Shown piece by piece: positions 41,380 through 52,300 of a stretch of DNA of 64,000 bases. The notes under the pieces are model-generated. The model was not told the origin of the DNA. It made no database searches and worked only from the letters and a program-made list of their open reading frames with translations. The stretch comes from Tepidimonas alkaliphilus (GTDB taxonomy: Bacteria > Pseudomonadota > Gammaproteobacteria > Burkholderiales > Burkholderiaceae_C), in assembly GCF_007556595.1 (NCBI RefSeq), contig NZ_VJNB01000004.1, positions 148,435 to 212,434 on the forward strand. The letters are read 5' to 3'. A program made the translations under genes and the position numbers. Within the stretch, counting starts at the first letter, position 1, and the number at the start of each line of letters is the position of its first letter.

Positions 41380-41662
41380 GGCCGCGCAGGGGGTGCCGCC
41401 GCTGCCTGCGGCGTTCACCCACGCCGAGGTGCTGCCATGGCTGGCGCAAGCGCAGCGCGCCGTGGCGCAAGCGCCGGCACACGCCTGTGTGGTGGTGCAG
41501 GCCGCGGGGGTGCAGTCGTTCGACTCCGCAGCCTTGGCCGCGCTGCTGGCGTTGCGGCGCGTGGTGTTGGCGCGCGGGCTGGCTTGGCGCATTGAGGGCT
41601 TGCCTGACAAAGTGCGCACGTTGGCGCGCGCCTACGGCGTGGACGGATTGTTGCCGGGGTAG
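41363..41662 (+). CDS. mlaB: STAS-domain protein MlaB
   Basis: 99 residues with a single STAS domain. VVVQAAGVQSFDSAALAAL is the loop with the Ser and neighbouring acidic residue seen in MlaB and anti-sigma antagonists. MlaB binds and stabilises MlaF in the cytosol. Overlaps mlaC and ends one base before the next gene. Confidence 0.9.
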   Translation: MHPAPEAAQGVPPLPAAFTHAEVLPWLAQAQRAVAQAPAHACVVVQAAGVQSFDSAALAALLALRRVVLARGLAWRIEGLPDKVRTLARAYGVDGLLPG

Positions 41663-41663
41663 A

Positions 41664-42599
41664 ATGCCCGGCTGGATGTCTGCCGCCGTTTCGTTCGATC
41701 AGGTCAGCAAGCGTTATGCCACTCCGCGCGGGGTACTGCAGGCGCTCGACCGCGTCACCTTCGACGTCGAGCCGGGCGAGTTCTTCGGGCTGCTCGGCCC
41801 CAACGGCGCCGGCAAGACGACGCTGATCAGCATTTTGGCGGGCCTGGCGCGACCCACGGAGGGCCGCGCACGGGTCTTTGGCGTCGATGTGCAGGCCGAC
41901 CCCTTGCAGGCGCGGCGGCTGCTCGGCATCGTGCCGCAGGAGCTGGTGTTCGACCCGTTCTTCACCGTGCGCGAGGCGTTGCGCTTCCAGTCCGGCTACT
42001 TCGGCCTGGCGCGCAACGACGCTTGGATCGACGAACTGCTCGAGGGGCTCGGCCTGGCGGACAAGGCCGGCGCCAACATGCGCCAGCTCTCCGGCGGCAT
42101 GAAGCGCCGCGTGATGGTGGCGCAGGCGCTGGTGCACCGCCCGCGCGTCATCGTGCTGGACGAGCCCACCGCCGGCGTCGATGTGGAGCTGCGCCAGACA
42201 CTGTGGGCTTTTGTGGCGCGCCTCAACCGCGAAGGCTGCACGGTGCTGCTGACCACGCACTACCTGGAGGAGGCCGAGGCGCTGTGCGGCCGCATCGCGA
42301 TGTTGCGCGGCGGGCGCGTGGTGGCGCTGGAGCGCACCGCTGCGCTGCTGCAGCGTTTCTCGGCGCACGTGCTGCGCTTCAAGACCGACCAGGCGCTGCC
42401 GCCGGCGCTGGCGGCGCAGGCGCGCGAGACCGGCCGCATCAAGCAGGTCAAGGTGCACGACGCGCTGGAGGTCGAGCGGGCGCTGGCCACGCTGCGCGAG
42501 GCGGGCGTGGCGGTGGAGGACGTCGAGGTGCACAAGGCCGACCTCGAGGACGTGTTCCTCGAGCTGATGGCGCAGCAGCGCGCGGAGGCGGCGGCATGA
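41664..42599 (+). CDS. ABC exporter ATP-binding protein
   Basis: 311 residues. Walker A GPNGAGKTTLISI near residue 50, signature LSGGMKRRVMVAQAL, Walker B VIVLDEPTAGVD and the H-loop LTTHYLEEAE. It matches the ABC-2 type (multidrug or polysaccharide) exporter ATPases. Its partner permease overlaps it by four bases. ATG 41664 is preceded by GGGGT; ATG 41676 is also possible. The substrate is unknown. Placement within the Mla run suggests envelope lipid or glycan export, but that is inference. Confidence 0.92.
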   Translation: MPGWMSAAVSFDQVSKRYATPRGVLQALDRVTFDVEPGEFFGLLGPNGAGKTTLISILAGLARPTEGRARVFGVDVQADPLQARRLLGIVPQELVFDPFFTVREALRFQSGYFGLARNDAWIDELLEGLGLADKAGANMRQLSGGMKRRVMVAQALVHRPRVIVLDEPTAGVDVELRQTLWAFVARLNREGCTVLLTTHYLEEAEALCGRIAMLRGGRVVALERTAALLQRFSAHVLRFKTDQALPPALAAQARETGRIKQVKVHDALEVERALATLREAGVAVEDVEVHKADLEDVFLELMAQQRAEAAA

Positions 42600-43351
42600 G
42601 CGGCTGGCGCGCGCTGTTCGTCAAGGAGGTGCTGCGCTTCTGGAAGGTGGCGTTCCAGACGATCGCCGCGCCGATCGTCACCGCGATCCTCTACCTGCTG
42701 ATCTTCGGCCATGTGCTGGAGGCGCACGTGCAGGTCTATGACGGCGTCGGCTACACGGCCTTCCTGCTGCCGGGGCTGGCGATGATGAGCCTGCTGCAAA
42801 ACGCCTTTGCCAACAGCTCCTCCAGCCTGATCCAGAGCAAGATCATGGGCAACCTGGTCTTCCTGCTGGTGACGCCGCTGTCGCACTGGGCGTGGTTCGC
42901 CGCCTACGTCGGCTCCTCGGTGCTGCGCGGGCTGGTGGTGGGGGCGGGCGTGCTGCTGGCCACCGTCTGGGCGGCCCCGCTGCCGCTGCAGCACCCGCTG
43001 TGGGTGGTGGTGTTCGCGCTGCTGGGCGCGGCGCTGCTCGGGGCGCTGGGGGTGATCGCCGGCCTGTGGGCGGAGAAATTCGACCAGATGGCGGCGTTTC
43101 AGAACTTCATCATCATGCCGATGACGTTCCTCTCCGGCGTGTTCTACTCGATCCATTCGCTGCCGCCGTTCTGGCAGACGGTCAGTCATCTGAACCCGTT
43201 CTTTTACATGATCGACGGCGCGCGCTACGGCTTCTTCGGCGTCAGCGACGTCTCGCCGTGGCTGAGCCTGGCCGTCGTGGCCGGCGCGCTGCTCGCCGTC
43301 GGCGCGCTGACGGTGCACCTGCTGCGCATCGGCTACAAAATCCGCCACTGA
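42596..43351 (+). CDS. ABC-2 type transporter permease
   Basis: 251 residues with about six hydrophobic helices. ABC-2 features include ALFVKEVLRFWKVAFQTI (amphipathic N-terminal helix), LVFLLVTPLSHWAWFAAYVG and the conserved MPMTFLSGVFYSIHSLPPF block. Partner of the preceding ATPase. 50 bp separate it from ibaG. Confidence 0.9.
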   Translation: MSGWRALFVKEVLRFWKVAFQTIAAPIVTAILYLLIFGHVLEAHVQVYDGVGYTAFLLPGLAMMSLLQNAFANSSSSLIQSKIMGNLVFLLVTPLSHWAWFAAYVGSSVLRGLVVGAGVLLATVWAAPLPLQHPLWVVVFALLGAALLGALGVIAGLWAEKFDQMAAFQNFIIMPMTFLSGVFYSIHSLPPFWQTVSHLNPFFYMIDGARYGFFGVSDVSPWLSLAVVAGALLAVGALTVHLLRIGYKIRH

Positions 43352-43401
43352 CCCGCGCGTTGCAGCCTCCTTTCCCTCCGAACCCCTCTGACTCTTGCGC
43401 C

Positions 43402-43650
43402 ATGATCACCGCCGACGAGATTCGCTCGCTGATCGCCGCCGGCCTGCCGTGCGACCACCTGGAGGTCGGCGGTGATGGCCGTCACTGGAACGCCGTCGTC
43501 GTTTCGTCGGCGTTCGAGGGCAAGCGCCTGATCCAGCGCCACCAGATGGTCTATGCGACGCTGGGGCGGCGCATTCACGACGACACCGTGCACGCGCTGT
43601 CGATGAAGACGCTCACGCCCGCCGAGTGGCAGGCGGCGCGGGGGCGCTGA
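43402..43650 (+). CDS. ibaG: BolA-family protein IbaG
   Basis: 82 residues. BolA-like fold with the C-terminal signature FEGKRLIQRHQMVYATLG, which includes the conserved His that can ligate an iron-sulfur cluster with a monothiol glutaredoxin. The mla-ibaG-murA order is the same as in E. coli, which supports IbaG rather than BolA itself. Confidence 0.93.
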   Translation: MITADEIRSLIAAGLPCDHLEVGGDGRHWNAVVVSSAFEGKRLIQRHQMVYATLGRRIHDDTVHALSMKTLTPAEWQAARGR

Positions 43651-43656
43651 AGGTCG

Positions 43657-44931
43657 ATGGACAAGCTGCGCATCCGCGGCGGCCGGCCGCTGCAGGGGGA
43701 GGTGACGATCTCCGGCGCCAAGAACGCCGCGCTGCCGCAGCTGTGCGCGGCGCTGCTGACCGAGCAGGCGCTGACGCTGCGCAACGTGCCGCGCCTGCGC
43801 GACGTGGCGACGATGCGCGCGCTGCTGGAGCGCATCGGCGTGCGGGTGCAAACGCATGGCGAGCGCGGCGGCCTGACGCTGCAGGCGGTTGAGCCGCTTG
43901 ATCCGGTGGCGCCTTATGAGCTGGTCAAGACGATGCGCGCCTCGATCCTGGTGCTCGGGCCGCTGCTGGCGCGCTGCGGGCGCGCGCGCGTGTCGCTGCC
44001 GGGCGGCTGCGCGATCGGCGCGCGCCCGGTGGACCAGCACATCCGCGGCCTGCAGGCGATGGGGGCGCAGATCACCATGGAGCATGGCTACATCGAGGCG
44101 CGCCTGCCGCCCGGGCGCAGCCGGCTGCGCGGCGCGCGCATCACCACCGACATGGTTACCGTCACCGGCACCGAGAACCTGCTGATGGCTGCCACGCTGG
44201 CCGAAGGCGAGACCGTGCTGGAAAACGCCGCGCAGGAACCGGAGGTGGTTGACCTGGCCGAGCTGCTGATCGCGATGGGCGCGCGCATCGAGGGCCACGG
44301 CACCCGCCGCATCCACGTGCAGGGGGTGGCGGCGCTGCGCGGCGCCGAGCACCACGTGGTGGCCGACCGCATCGAGGCCGGCACCTTCCTGTGCGCGGTG
44401 GCCGCCGCCGGCGGGCGCGCGCATCTGCGCCACGGCCGCGCCGACCACCTGGATGCGGTGATCGACAAGCTGCTGGCCGCCGGGGTGGAGGTCGAGGCGG
44501 ACGCCGACGGTCTGACGGTGGCCTCGCCGGGCGGCGCGGCGCTGCAGGCGCAGAGCTTTCGCACCACCGAGTACCCGGGCTTTCCGACCGACATGCAGGC
44601 GCAGTTCATGGCGCTCAACTGCGTGGCGCAGGGGCCCAGCGCGGTCACCGAGACGATCTTCGAGAACCGCTTCATGCACGTGCAGGAGCTGGCGCGGCTG
44701 GGCGCGCGCATCCGCATCGACGGCAGAACCGCCTTCGTCGAGGGCGGCCAGCGCTTAAGCGGCGCGGCGGTGATGGCCACCGACCTGCGCGCCTCCGCCA
44801 GCCTGGTCATCGCCGGGCTGGTGGCCGACGGCGAGACGGTCATCGACCGCATCTACCACCTGGATCGCGGTTACGACCAGATGGAGGTCAAGCTGCGCGC
44901 GCTCGGCGCCGACATCGAAAGGTTGGCATGA
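43657..44931 (+). CDS. murA: UDP-N-acetylglucosamine 1-carboxyvinyltransferase
   Basis: 424 residues. First committed step of peptidoglycan synthesis; adds enolpyruvate to UDP-GlcNAc. The active-site Cys is in [15 protein letters not shown] (Cys 118), the fosfomycin target. Other blocks are [11 protein letters not shown] near residue 19 and [18 protein letters not shown] near 305. Its stop overlaps hisG by four bases, so murA and the his genes are read together. Confidence 0.98.
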   Translation: MDKLRIRGGRPLQGEVTISGAKNAALPQLCAALLTEQALTLRNVPRLRDVATMRALLERIGVRVQTHGERGGLTLQAVEPLDPVAPYELVKTMRASILVLGPLLARCGRARVSLPGGCAIGARPVDQHIRGLQAMGAQITMEHGYIEARLPPGRSRLRGARITTDMVTVTGTENLLMAATLAEGETVLENAAQEPEVVDLAELLIAMGARIEGHGTRRIHVQGVAALRGAEHHVVADRIEAGTFLCAVAAAGGRAHLRHGRADHLDAVIDKLLAAGVEVEADADGLTVASPGGAALQAQSFRTTEYPGFPTDMQAQFMALNCVAQGPSAVTETIFENRFMHVQELARLGARIRIDGRTAFVEGGQRLSGAAVMATDLRASASLVIAGLVADGETVIDRIYHLDRGYDQMEVKLRALGADIERLA

Positions 44932-45614
44932 ACCCGAACGAGACGCTGACGCTGGCCCTCTCCAAGGGCCGCATCTTCGACGAGACGCTGCCGCTGCTGC
45001 GCGCCGCCGGCATCGAGGTGCTGGAGGATCCGCAGACCTCGCGCCGGCTGATCCTGCCGACCAACCGGCCCGGGGTGCGCGTGGTGCTGGTGCGCGCCAC
45101 CGACGTGCCGACCTACGTCGAGCACGGCGGCGCCGACCTGGGCGTGTGCGGCAAGGACACGCTGATCGAGCACGCCGCCGCCTGGGGCGGGGCGCACGTC
45201 GGGTTGCTGGAGCCGCTGGATCTGGGCATCGCGCGCTGCCGCATGAGCGTGGCGGTACCGGCCGACTTCGACTACGCGCGCGCGGTGCGTCAGGGCGCGC
45301 GGCTGCGCGTGGCCACCAAGTATGTGGCGATCGCGCGCGAATTCTTCGCCGCCAAGGGCGTGCACGTGGATCTGATCAAGCTCTACGGCAGCATGGAGCT
45401 GGCGCCGCTGACCGGCCTGGCTGACGCCATCGTGGATCTCGTCTCCACCGGCAACACGCTCAAGGCCAACCAGCTGGTGGAGGTCGAGCGCATCATGGAC
45501 ATCTCCGCCCGACTGGTGGTGCGGCCCACCGCGCTGAAGGCGAAAGGGGAGAGAATTCGGCCCCTGCTGCACGCGCTGGCAGTGGCGCTCGCCCCGGCGA
45601 GCGATGGACGATGA
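44928..45614 (+). CDS. hisG: ATP phosphoribosyltransferase, short form
   Basis: 228 residues. First step of histidine synthesis: ATP plus PRPP to phosphoribosyl-ATP. Blocks: [44 protein letters not shown] and the PRPP loop [13 protein letters not shown]. The short length lacks the C-terminal regulatory domain, so it needs HisZ as regulatory partner; hisZ is not in this window. First his gene, overlapping murA by four bases. Confidence 0.97.
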   Translation: MNPNETLTLALSKGRIFDETLPLLRAAGIEVLEDPQTSRRLILPTNRPGVRVVLVRATDVPTYVEHGGADLGVCGKDTLIEHAAAWGGAHVGLLEPLDLGIARCRMSVAVPADFDYARAVRQGARLRVATKYVAIAREFFAAKGVHVDLIKLYGSMELAPLTGLADAIVDLVSTGNTLKANQLVEVERIMDISARLVVRPTALKAKGERIRPLLHALAVALAPASDGR

Positions 45615-45675
45615 CCATGGCGCTGATGCATGCAGGCGGCAAGCGCCTGACGCTCCTTCTGCGACAATGGCGATC

Positions 45676-47007
45676 ATGAACGACAGCCTGCGCGCCCGTC
45701 CGTTGCGCCTCAGCACCGACCAGCCCGACTTCGAGCCGCGCTTCGCCCAGCGCCTGCACTGGAGCGCCGACACCGACGCCGCGATCGAGGCGCGCGTGGC
45801 CGAGATCCTGGCCGACGTGCGCGCGCGCGGCGACGCCGCAGTGCTGGACTGCACGCGCCGCTTCGACCAGCTGGAGGTGACGAGCGTCGCCGAACTCGAG
45901 CTCGGGCCCGAGGTGCTGCGCGCCGCCTTCGAGGCGCTGCCCGCCGCCCAACGCGAGGCGCTGCAGCAGGCCGCCGCGCGCATCCGTCGTTACCACGAGG
46001 CGCAGCTCGACGCCTGCGGGCGCGGCTGGGAGATCGTCGATGAGGACGGCACGCGCCTGGGCCAGAAGGTCACGCCGCTGGACCGCGTCGGCATCTACGT
46101 GCCGGGCGGCAAGGCCGCCTACCCCAGCAGCGTGCTGATGAACGCCATCCCGGCGCACGTGGCCGGCGTGCCGGAGATCGTGATGGTGGTGCCGACCCCG
46201 CGCGGCGAGCGCAACCCGCTGGTGCTGGCCGCCGCGCACGTGGCCGGGGTGAGTCGGGCGTTCGCCATCGGCGGGGCGCAGGCGGTGGCGGCGCTGGCCT
46301 ACGGCACCGCCACCATCCCGCGCGTGGACAAGATCACCGGCCCCGGCAACGCCTACGTGGCGGCGGCCAAGCGGCGCGTGTTCGGCGCCGTCGGCATCGA
46401 CATGATCGCCGGCCCGAGCGAGATCCTGGTGCTGGCCGACGGCAGCACGCCGCCGGACTGGGTGGCGATGGACTTGTTCAGCCAGGCCGAGCACGACGAG
46501 CTGGCCCAATCCATCCTGCTGTGTCCGGACGACGCCTACCTCGACGCGGTGCAGGCCGCGATCGACCGCCTGCTGCCGACGCTGCCGCGCGCGCCGATCA
46601 TCGCCGCCAGCCTCAATGGCCGCGGCCTCATGGTGCGCACGCGCGACATGGAAGAGGCCTGTGCGCTGAGCAACCGCATCGCGCCGGAGCACCTAGAGAT
46701 CGCCAGCCGCGAGCCGCGCCGCTGGGAGCCGCGGCTGCGCCACGCGGGGGCGATCTTCCTTGGCGCCTACACCAGCGAGAGCCTGGGCGACTACTGCGCC
46801 GGGCCCAACCACGTGCTGCCGACCAGCGGCACGGCGCGCTTTTCCAGCCCGCTGGGCGTGATGGACTTCCAGAAGCGCTCCAGCCTGATCGAGGTCAGCG
46901 CCGCGGGAGCGCAGCGGCTGGGTCGCATCGCCTCGGTGCTGGCGCACGGCGAGGGGCTGCAGGCGCACGCGCGCGCCGCCGAGCTGCGGCTGGAGGCCGG
47001 CGTATGA
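45676..47007 (+). CDS. hisD: Histidinol dehydrogenase
   Basis: 443 residues (446 from ATG 45667). Oxidises L-histidinol to histidine using NAD and Zn. Blocks: [51 protein letters not shown] and the Zn/catalytic site [14 protein letters not shown], with APEHLEI and [14 protein letters not shown] later. It overlaps hisC by four bases. Confidence 0.97.
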   Translation: MNDSLRARPLRLSTDQPDFEPRFAQRLHWSADTDAAIEARVAEILADVRARGDAAVLDCTRRFDQLEVTSVAELELGPEVLRAAFEALPAAQREALQQAAARIRRYHEAQLDACGRGWEIVDEDGTRLGQKVTPLDRVGIYVPGGKAAYPSSVLMNAIPAHVAGVPEIVMVVPTPRGERNPLVLAAAHVAGVSRAFAIGGAQAVAALAYGTATIPRVDKITGPGNAYVAAAKRRVFGAVGIDMIAGPSEILVLADGSTPPDWVAMDLFSQAEHDELAQSILLCPDDAYLDAVQAAIDRLLPTLPRAPIIAASLNGRGLMVRTRDMEEACALSNRIAPEHLEIASREPRRWEPRLRHAGAIFLGAYTSESLGDYCAGPNHVLPTSGTARFSSPLGVMDFQKRSSLIEVSAAGAQRLGRIASVLAHGEGLQAHARAAELRLEAGV

Positions 47008-48101
47008 ACCCGCGCGTGCAGGCGGCGCTGGCGCGCATCCGCCAGGACGTGCAGGGCATGCACGCCTACGCGATCCAGGACGCGCGCGGGCTCATCAAGC
47101 TCGACGCGATGGAAAACCCCTACGGCCTGCCGCCGGCGCTGCAGCAGGAGCTGGGCCGGCGCCTCGGCGCGGTGGCGCTGAACCGCTACCCGGGCCCGCG
47201 CATTGAGGAGCTCAAGGCCGCACTGGCGCGCTTCGTCGGCCTGCCCGACGGCGCGGCGCTGATGCTGGGCAACGGCTCGGACGAGCTGATCAGCCTGCTG
47301 GCCATGGCGTGCGACGTGCCGGGGGCGGCGATCCTGGCGCCGGTGCCGGGCTTCGTGATGTATGAGATGTCGGCGCGGTTGCAGGGGCTGCGCTTCGTCG
47401 GCGTGCCGCTCAGCCCCGACTTCGCGCTGGACGAGCTGGCGCTGCTGGCGGCGCTGCGGCGTGAGCGGCCGGCGATCACCTACCTGGCCTACCCGAACAA
47501 CCCTACCGCCAACCTGTGGGACGAGGGCGCCGTGCGCCGCGTCATCGAGACGGCGGCCTCGTTCGGCGGGCTGGTGGTGATCGACGAGGCGTACCAGCCG
47601 TTTGCCAGCCGCACCTGGCTGGACGTCTGGCGCGCCGAGCCGGAGGCGCACGGCCACGTGCTGATCATGCGCACGCTGTCCAAGTTCGGCTTGGCGGGGG
47701 TGCGGCTGGGCTACCTGATCGGCGCCCAGCCGCTCATGCACGAGCTCGACAAGGTGCGCCCGCCCTACAACGTCTCCAGCCTCAACGCCGAGGCGGCGCT
47801 GTTCGCGCTGGAGCACGCGGACGAATACGCGCGCCAGGCCACGGCGATCCGCGCCGAGCGCGCGCGGCTGCTGCAGGCGCTGGCCGCCATTCCTGGGGTG
47901 CAGCCGTTCCCGAGCGAGGCCAACATGATCCTCGTGCGTGTGCCCGACGCCACAAAGGCGTTTGCCGGGCTGCGCGCGCGCGGCGTGCTGGTCAAGAACG
48001 TTTCTACAATGCACCCGTTGCTGGCCGGCTGCCTGCGCCTGACCGTCGGCACCCCGGCGGAAAACGACGCGCTGCTGGCCGCGCTGCCTTGCTCGCTATG
48101 A
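47004..48101 (+). CDS. hisC: Histidinol-phosphate aminotransferase
   Basis: 365 residues, PLP-dependent class I/II fold. The PLP-binding Lys is in [15 protein letters not shown] near residue 225, [13 protein letters not shown] lies near 160 and VIDEAYQPF near 194. Converts imidazole-acetol phosphate to histidinol phosphate. It overlaps both hisD and hisB by four bases. Confidence 0.97.
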   Translation: MNPRVQAALARIRQDVQGMHAYAIQDARGLIKLDAMENPYGLPPALQQELGRRLGAVALNRYPGPRIEELKAALARFVGLPDGAALMLGNGSDELISLLAMACDVPGAAILAPVPGFVMYEMSARLQGLRFVGVPLSPDFALDELALLAALRRERPAITYLAYPNNPTANLWDEGAVRRVIETAASFGGLVVIDEAYQPFASRTWLDVWRAEPEAHGHVLIMRTLSKFGLAGVRLGYLIGAQPLMHELDKVRPPYNVSSLNAEAALFALEHADEYARQATAIRAERARLLQALAAIPGVQPFPSEANMILVRVPDATKAFAGLRARGVLVKNVSTMHPLLAGCLRLTVGTPAENDALLAALPCSL

Positions 48102-48715
48102 CCACCGATCCTGCCTTCGGCGCTGCCGCCCGCACCGCGGACGTGCAGCGCACCACGGCCGAGACCCGCATCCGCGTGCGCGTCAATCTGGACGGCACAG
48201 GGTGCAGCCGCCTGCGCACCGGCATCGGCTTCTTCGACCACATGCTCGACCAGATCGCGCGCCACGGGCTGATCGATCTCGAGGTCGAGTGCGACGGCGA
48301 CCTGCACGTGGACGGCCACCACACGGTGGAGGACGTCGGCATCACGCTCGGGCAGGCGGTGGCGCGCGCGGTCGGCGACAAGCGCGGCATCCGCCGCTAC
48401 GGCCACGCCTACGTGCCGCTGGACGAGGCCCTGTCGCGCGTGGTGATCGACTTCTCCGGCCGTCCGGGCCTGCATCTGGACGTGCGCTTCACCGCGGCGA
48501 CGATCGGCCAGTTCGACACCCAGCTGGTGCACGAATTCTTTCAGGGCTTCGTCAACCACGCCGGGGTGACGCTGCACATCGACAACCTGAAGGGCCACAA
48601 CGCCCACCACCAGTGCGAGACGATCTTCAAGGCGTTTGCGCGCGCGCTGCGCGCCGCCGTGGAGCGCGACCCCCGGCTGGGGGACGCGGTGCCTTCCACC
48701 AAAGGCAGCCTTTGA
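48098..48715 (+). CDS. hisB: Imidazoleglycerol-phosphate dehydratase
   Basis: 205 residues, the single-domain dehydratase without the histidinol-phosphatase part found in E. coli. Metal-binding motifs are [11 protein letters not shown] and [28 protein letters not shown] lies near residue 40. The phosphatase for the later step must be encoded elsewhere. Confidence 0.97.
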   Translation: MTTDPAFGAAARTADVQRTTAETRIRVRVNLDGTGCSRLRTGIGFFDHMLDQIARHGLIDLEVECDGDLHVDGHHTVEDVGITLGQAVARAVGDKRGIRRYGHAYVPLDEALSRVVIDFSGRPGLHLDVRFTAATIGQFDTQLVHEFFQGFVNHAGVTLHIDNLKGHNAHHQCETIFKAFARALRAAVERDPRLGDAVPSTKGSL

Positions 48716-48737
48716 GCTTGAGCAGCATCCGGTGAGC

Positions 48738-49430
48738 ATGGCAACAATGGGCGCGCGAGAGACGGTGGCCGTGGTCGATTACGGCATGGGCAACCTGCGC
48801 TCGGTGGCGCAGGCGGTGCGGCAGGCTGCCCTGGCGTGCGAATCGGTGGAGGTGGTGGTGACCTCCAGCCCTCAGGCGGTGCGCGACGCCCACCGCGTTG
48901 TCCTGCCAGGGCAGGGTGCGATGCCCGACTGCATGGCGGAGCTGGAGCGCAGCGGGCTGCGCGAAGCGGTGCTGCACGCCGCGGCCACCAAACCATTGCT
49001 GGGTGTTTGCGTTGGTATGCAGATGCTGTTGGACCACTCGGAGGAGGGCGACACCCCGGGCCTGGGTCTGATCCCCGGGCGCGTCGTGCGCTTCCGCCTG
49101 GAGGGGCAGCGCCAGCCCGACGGTAGCCGCTACAAGGTGCCGCAAATGGGCTGGAACCGCGTCTGGCGCCGTTTAAAGCCGGCCGACGGCCAGCAATCTG
49201 AGACGCACCCGTTGTGGGCCGGCATCGCCGATGGCAGCTATTTCTATTTCGTGCACAGTTACTACGCGCTGCCAGCCCAGGCCGCGCACACCGCGGGCGT
49301 GACCGACTACGGCGTGCGTTTTGCCAGCGCCGTGGCGCGCGACAATTTGTTTGCGACCCAGTTCCATCCCGAAAAAAGCGCCGCCCAAGGGTTGGCGCTG
49401 TATCGCAATTTTCTGCTTTGGAAACCATAA
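48738..49430 (+). CDS. hisH: Imidazole glycerol phosphate synthase, glutaminase subunit
   Basis: 230 residues, class I glutamine amidotransferase. The nucleophile Cys is in [19 protein letters not shown] and the His/Glu pair in [14 protein letters not shown]. Supplies ammonia to HisF. The ATG at 48738 (MATMGARE) fits; GTG 48732 and ATG 48747 are alternatives. Confidence 0.96.
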   Translation: MATMGARETVAVVDYGMGNLRSVAQAVRQAALACESVEVVVTSSPQAVRDAHRVVLPGQGAMPDCMAELERSGLREAVLHAAATKPLLGVCVGMQMLLDHSEEGDTPGLGLIPGRVVRFRLEGQRQPDGSRYKVPQMGWNRVWRRLKPADGQQSETHPLWAGIADGSYFYFVHSYYALPAQAAHTAGVTDYGVRFASAVARDNLFATQFHPEKSAAQGLALYRNFLLWKP

Positions 49431-49464
49431 GCCCATCACTTGCGTTCGCTCCGATCGACAAGCC

Positions 49465-50205
49465 ATGCTGCTGATCCCTGCCATCGATTTGAAAGACGGC
49501 CAGTGCGTGCGCCTCAAGCAAGGCGACATGGCGCAATCCACCGTGTTCAGCGACGACCCAGCCGCGATGGCGCGCCACTGGGTCGAGCAGGGTGCGCAGC
49601 GCCTGCACCTGGTGGACCTGAACGGCGCCTTCGCCGGCAAGCCGCGCAACGAGGCCGCCATCCGCGCCATCCTGCGCGAGGTCGGCGACGAGGTCGACGT
49701 GCAGCTGGGCGGCGGCATCCGCGACCTCGACACCATCGAGCGCTACCTCGACGCCGGCCTGCGCTACGTCATCATCGGCACCGCGGCGGTGAAGAACCCC
49801 GGCTTCCTGCAGGACGCCTGCACGGCGTTCGGCGGCCACATCATCGTCGGGCTGGACGCCAAGGACGGCAAGGTCGCCACCGACGGCTGGAGCAAGCTGA
49901 CCGGCCACGAGGTCATCGATCTGGCGCGCAAGTTCGAGGACTACGGGGTGGAGGCCGTGATCTACACCGACATCGGCCGCGACGGCATGCTCACCGGCAT
50001 CAACGTCGAGGCCACCGTGCGGCTGGCGCAGGCGCTGTCGATCCCGGTCATCGCCTCCGGCGGGCTGTCGGGGCTGGACGACATCCGCCGCCTGTGCGAG
50101 GTGGAGTCCGAGGGGGTCGAGGGCGTCATCTGCGGCCGCGCCATCTACAGCGGCGAGCTCGACTTCGCCGCCGCCGTGCGGTTGGTCGATGAGCTCAGTG
50201 CCTAA
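49465..50205 (+). CDS. hisA: Phosphoribosylformimino-AICAR ribotide isomerase
   Basis: 246 residues, TIM barrel. Catalytic Asp residues are in [16 protein letters not shown] near residue 8 and [13 protein letters not shown] near 175. Phosphate sites: [14 protein letters not shown] and [14 protein letters not shown]. Amadori isomerisation of ProFAR. Confidence 0.97.
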   Translation: MLLIPAIDLKDGQCVRLKQGDMAQSTVFSDDPAAMARHWVEQGAQRLHLVDLNGAFAGKPRNEAAIRAILREVGDEVDVQLGGGIRDLDTIERYLDAGLRYVIIGTAAVKNPGFLQDACTAFGGHIIVGLDAKDGKVATDGWSKLTGHEVIDLARKFEDYGVEAVIYTDIGRDGMLTGINVEATVRLAQALSIPVIASGGLSGLDDIRRLCEVESEGVEGVICGRAIYSGELDFAAAVRLVDELSA

Positions 50206-50224
50206 GCCGCAAAGCCCTACCGCG

Positions 50225-51025
50225 ATGCTGGCCAAGCGCATCATCCCATGTCTGGACGTCACCGGCGGGCGCGTCGTCAAGGGCGTCAACTTCGCCGGGT
50301 TGCGCGACGCCGGCGACCCGGTGGAGATCGCCGCGCGCTACAACGAGCAGGGCGCTGACGAGCTGACCTTCCTCGACATCACCGCCACCAGTGACGGGCG
50401 CGACCTGATCCTGCCGATCATCGAGGCGGTGGCCAGCCAGGTGTTCATTCCCCTCACGGTGGGCGGCGGCGTGCGCACCGTGGAGGACGTGCGCCGGCTG
50501 CTCAACGCCGGGGCGGACAAGGTCAGCTTCAACTCCGCCGCGATCGCCAACCCGCAGGTGGTGCACGACGCCGCGGCCAAGTACGGCTCGCAGTGCATCG
50601 TCGTGGCCATCGACGCCAAGCGCCGCAGCGCCGAGGAGGAGCGCCGCCCCGGGCCGGACGGTCAGCCGCTCGGCCCCGGCTGGGACGTTTATTCGCACGG
50701 CGGGCGCAAGAACGTCGGACTGGACGCGGTGGCCTGGGCGCGGCGCGTCGCCGAGCTCGGCGCCGGCGAGATCCTGCTGACCAGCATGGACCGCGACGGC
50801 ACGCAGGCCGGCTTCGACCTGGCGCTGACGCGCGCCGTCAGCGATGCGGTCGAGGTGCCGGTGATCGCCTCCGGCGGCGTCGGCACGCTGGATCATCTGG
50901 TCGAGGGCATCCGCGACGGCGGAGCGGATGCGGTGCTGGCGGCCAGCATCTTTCACTACGGCGCCTACACCATTGCGCAGGCCAAGCGGCGCCTGGCCGA
51001 GGCCGGCATCCCGGTGCGCCTTTAA
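50225..51025 (+). CDS. hisF: Imidazole glycerol phosphate synthase, cyclase subunit
   Basis: 266 residues from ATG 50225 ([12 protein letters not shown]). TIM barrel paralogue of HisA; catalytic Asp in [14 protein letters not shown] and [15 protein letters not shown]. It is a few residues longer than E. coli HisF because of an insertion ([17 protein letters not shown] near residue 140) that I believe is common in Burkholderiales. A GTG/ATG upstream at 50189 is in frame and overlaps hisA. Confidence 0.97.
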   Translation: MLAKRIIPCLDVTGGRVVKGVNFAGLRDAGDPVEIAARYNEQGADELTFLDITATSDGRDLILPIIEAVASQVFIPLTVGGGVRTVEDVRRLLNAGADKVSFNSAAIANPQVVHDAAAKYGSQCIVVAIDAKRRSAEEERRPGPDGQPLGPGWDVYSHGGRKNVGLDAVAWARRVAELGAGEILLTSMDRDGTQAGFDLALTRAVSDAVEVPVIASGGVGTLDHLVEGIRDGGADAVLAASIFHYGAYTIAQAKRRLAEAGIPVRL

Positions 51026-51076
51026 AAGGCCGCAAAGAAGCGATCGGGCTGCGCCGACCGTGTTACGCTTGCGGTC

Positions 51077-51472
51077 ATGAGCTGGCTTGACGAAGTGCGC
51101 TGGGACGCTCAAGGGCTGGTGCCGGTGGTGGCGCAGGAGCGCGACAGCGGCGACGTGCTGATGGTGGCGTGGATGAACCGCGAGGCGTTGGCCAAGACCG
51201 CCGAGCTGGGCCGCGCGGTGTATTGGAGCCGCTCGCGCGGCCGCCTCTGGTTCAAGGGCGAGGAATCCGGCCACGTGCAGCAGGTGCACGAAATCCGGCT
51301 CGACTGCGACGGCGACGTCGTGCTGCTGAAGGTCACGCAGCTCGGCCACGAACCCGGCATCGCCTGCCACACCGGGCGACATTCGTGCTTCTTCCAGCGG
51401 CTGGACGCCGCCGCCGGTCACTGGGAGGCGGTCGAGCCGGTGTTGAAGGATCCCGAGGCGATCTACCGCTGA
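51077..51472 (+). CDS. hisI: Phosphoribosyl-AMP cyclohydrolase
   Basis: 131 residues. Third step of histidine synthesis. Visible: [20 protein letters not shown] near residue 15, [18 protein letters not shown], the metal-binding [10 protein letters not shown] and [10 protein letters not shown]. Encoded apart from hisE, unlike the fused HisIE of enterics. Confidence 0.97.
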   Translation: MSWLDEVRWDAQGLVPVVAQERDSGDVLMVAWMNREALAKTAELGRAVYWSRSRGRLWFKGEESGHVQQVHEIRLDCDGDVVLLKVTQLGHEPGIACHTGRHSCFFQRLDAAAGHWEAVEPVLKDPEAIYR

Positions 51473-51483
51473 GGGCGCCGCCG

Positions 51484-51903
51484 ATGACCCTTCCTGACAC
51501 CCCCCAGGACGTGCTGCAGCGCCTGGCTGCTGTCATCGACAGCCGCAAGCCCGCTGCCGGCGGCGACCCCGAGCGCAGCTACGTCGCGCGCCTGCTGCAC
51601 AGGGGGCCGGACGCCTTCCTGAAGAAGATCGCCGAGGAGGCCGGCGAGGTCGTCATGGCCGCCAAGGACCTGCAGCACGGCGCCGGCAGCGCGCAGGCGC
51701 TGGTCGGCGAGATGGCCGATCTCTGGTTTCACAGCCTGATTGCGCTGGCGCACTTTGGCCTCGGGCCGGCCGACGTGGTGGCCGAGCTCGCCCGCCGCGA
51801 GGGCCTGTCGGGCCTGGAGGAGAAGGCGCTGCGCAAGGCGCGCGCGCGCGAGCAGGCCGAAGCCGCGGCTGCCGCGCCCGATATGGAGGAGGGAACGAAA
51901 TGA
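51484..51903 (+). CDS. hisE: Phosphoribosyl-ATP pyrophosphatase
   Basis: 139 residues, all-alpha NTP-PPase fold. Metal-binding acidic motifs are [15 protein letters not shown] near residue 42 and [13 protein letters not shown] near 77. [18 protein letters not shown] is the family block. It is the second step of histidine synthesis and the last his gene. The Ala/Glu-rich C-terminal tail overlaps the next start by four bases. Confidence 0.96.
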   Translation: MTLPDTPQDVLQRLAAVIDSRKPAAGGDPERSYVARLLHRGPDAFLKKIAEEAGEVVMAAKDLQHGAGSAQALVGEMADLWFHSLIALAHFGLGPADVVAELARREGLSGLEEKALRKARAREQAEAAAAAPDMEEGTK

Positions 51904-52280
51904 ACGAACAATCCCCGATGGAAATCCCGACGCAGCCGGCACCGCCTGCCGCCGATGCCGAACGCCTGGCCAGCTTGCGACAGCTGACGTTGGTGGTCTA
52001 TGTGCTGTATGCGCTGTCTTGGCTTGTGGGCATCACCGCGTTGGTTGCCATCATTGTGAACTACGTCAAACGCGCCGACGTCGCTGGCACGCTTTACGAA
52101 AGCCATTTCACTTGGCAGATCCGCACCTTCTGGTGGGGGCTGCTGTGGGCGGTGCTGGGCGCGTTGACCGCCGTGATCGGCGTGGGCTTTGTGATCCTGG
52201 TCGCGGCCTTCATTTGGACGGTGTATCGTCTGGTCAAAGGTTTTCTGTATTGGAACGATCGCAAGCCGCTGCCGGTCTGA
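51900..52280 (+). CDS. Small membrane protein, DUF4870-like
   Basis: 126 residues. After a Pro/Ala-rich cytoplasmic start there are three hydrophobic segments: [20 protein letters not shown], a [19 protein letters not shown] stretch and [20 protein letters not shown]. The pattern fits the Tic20/DUF4870-like family of small integral membrane proteins of unknown function. It is translationally linked to hisE by a four-base overlap and lies before a HIT protein, a neighbourhood I recall as conserved in Burkholderiales. No function is claimed. Confidence 0.8.
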   Translation: MNEQSPMEIPTQPAPPAADAERLASLRQLTLVVYVLYALSWLVGITALVAIIVNYVKRADVAGTLYESHFTWQIRTFWWGLLWAVLGALTAVIGVGFVILVAAFIWTVYRLVKGFLYWNDRKPLPV

Positions 52281-52300
52281 GCCCGGCGGCCCGTCTCGCC

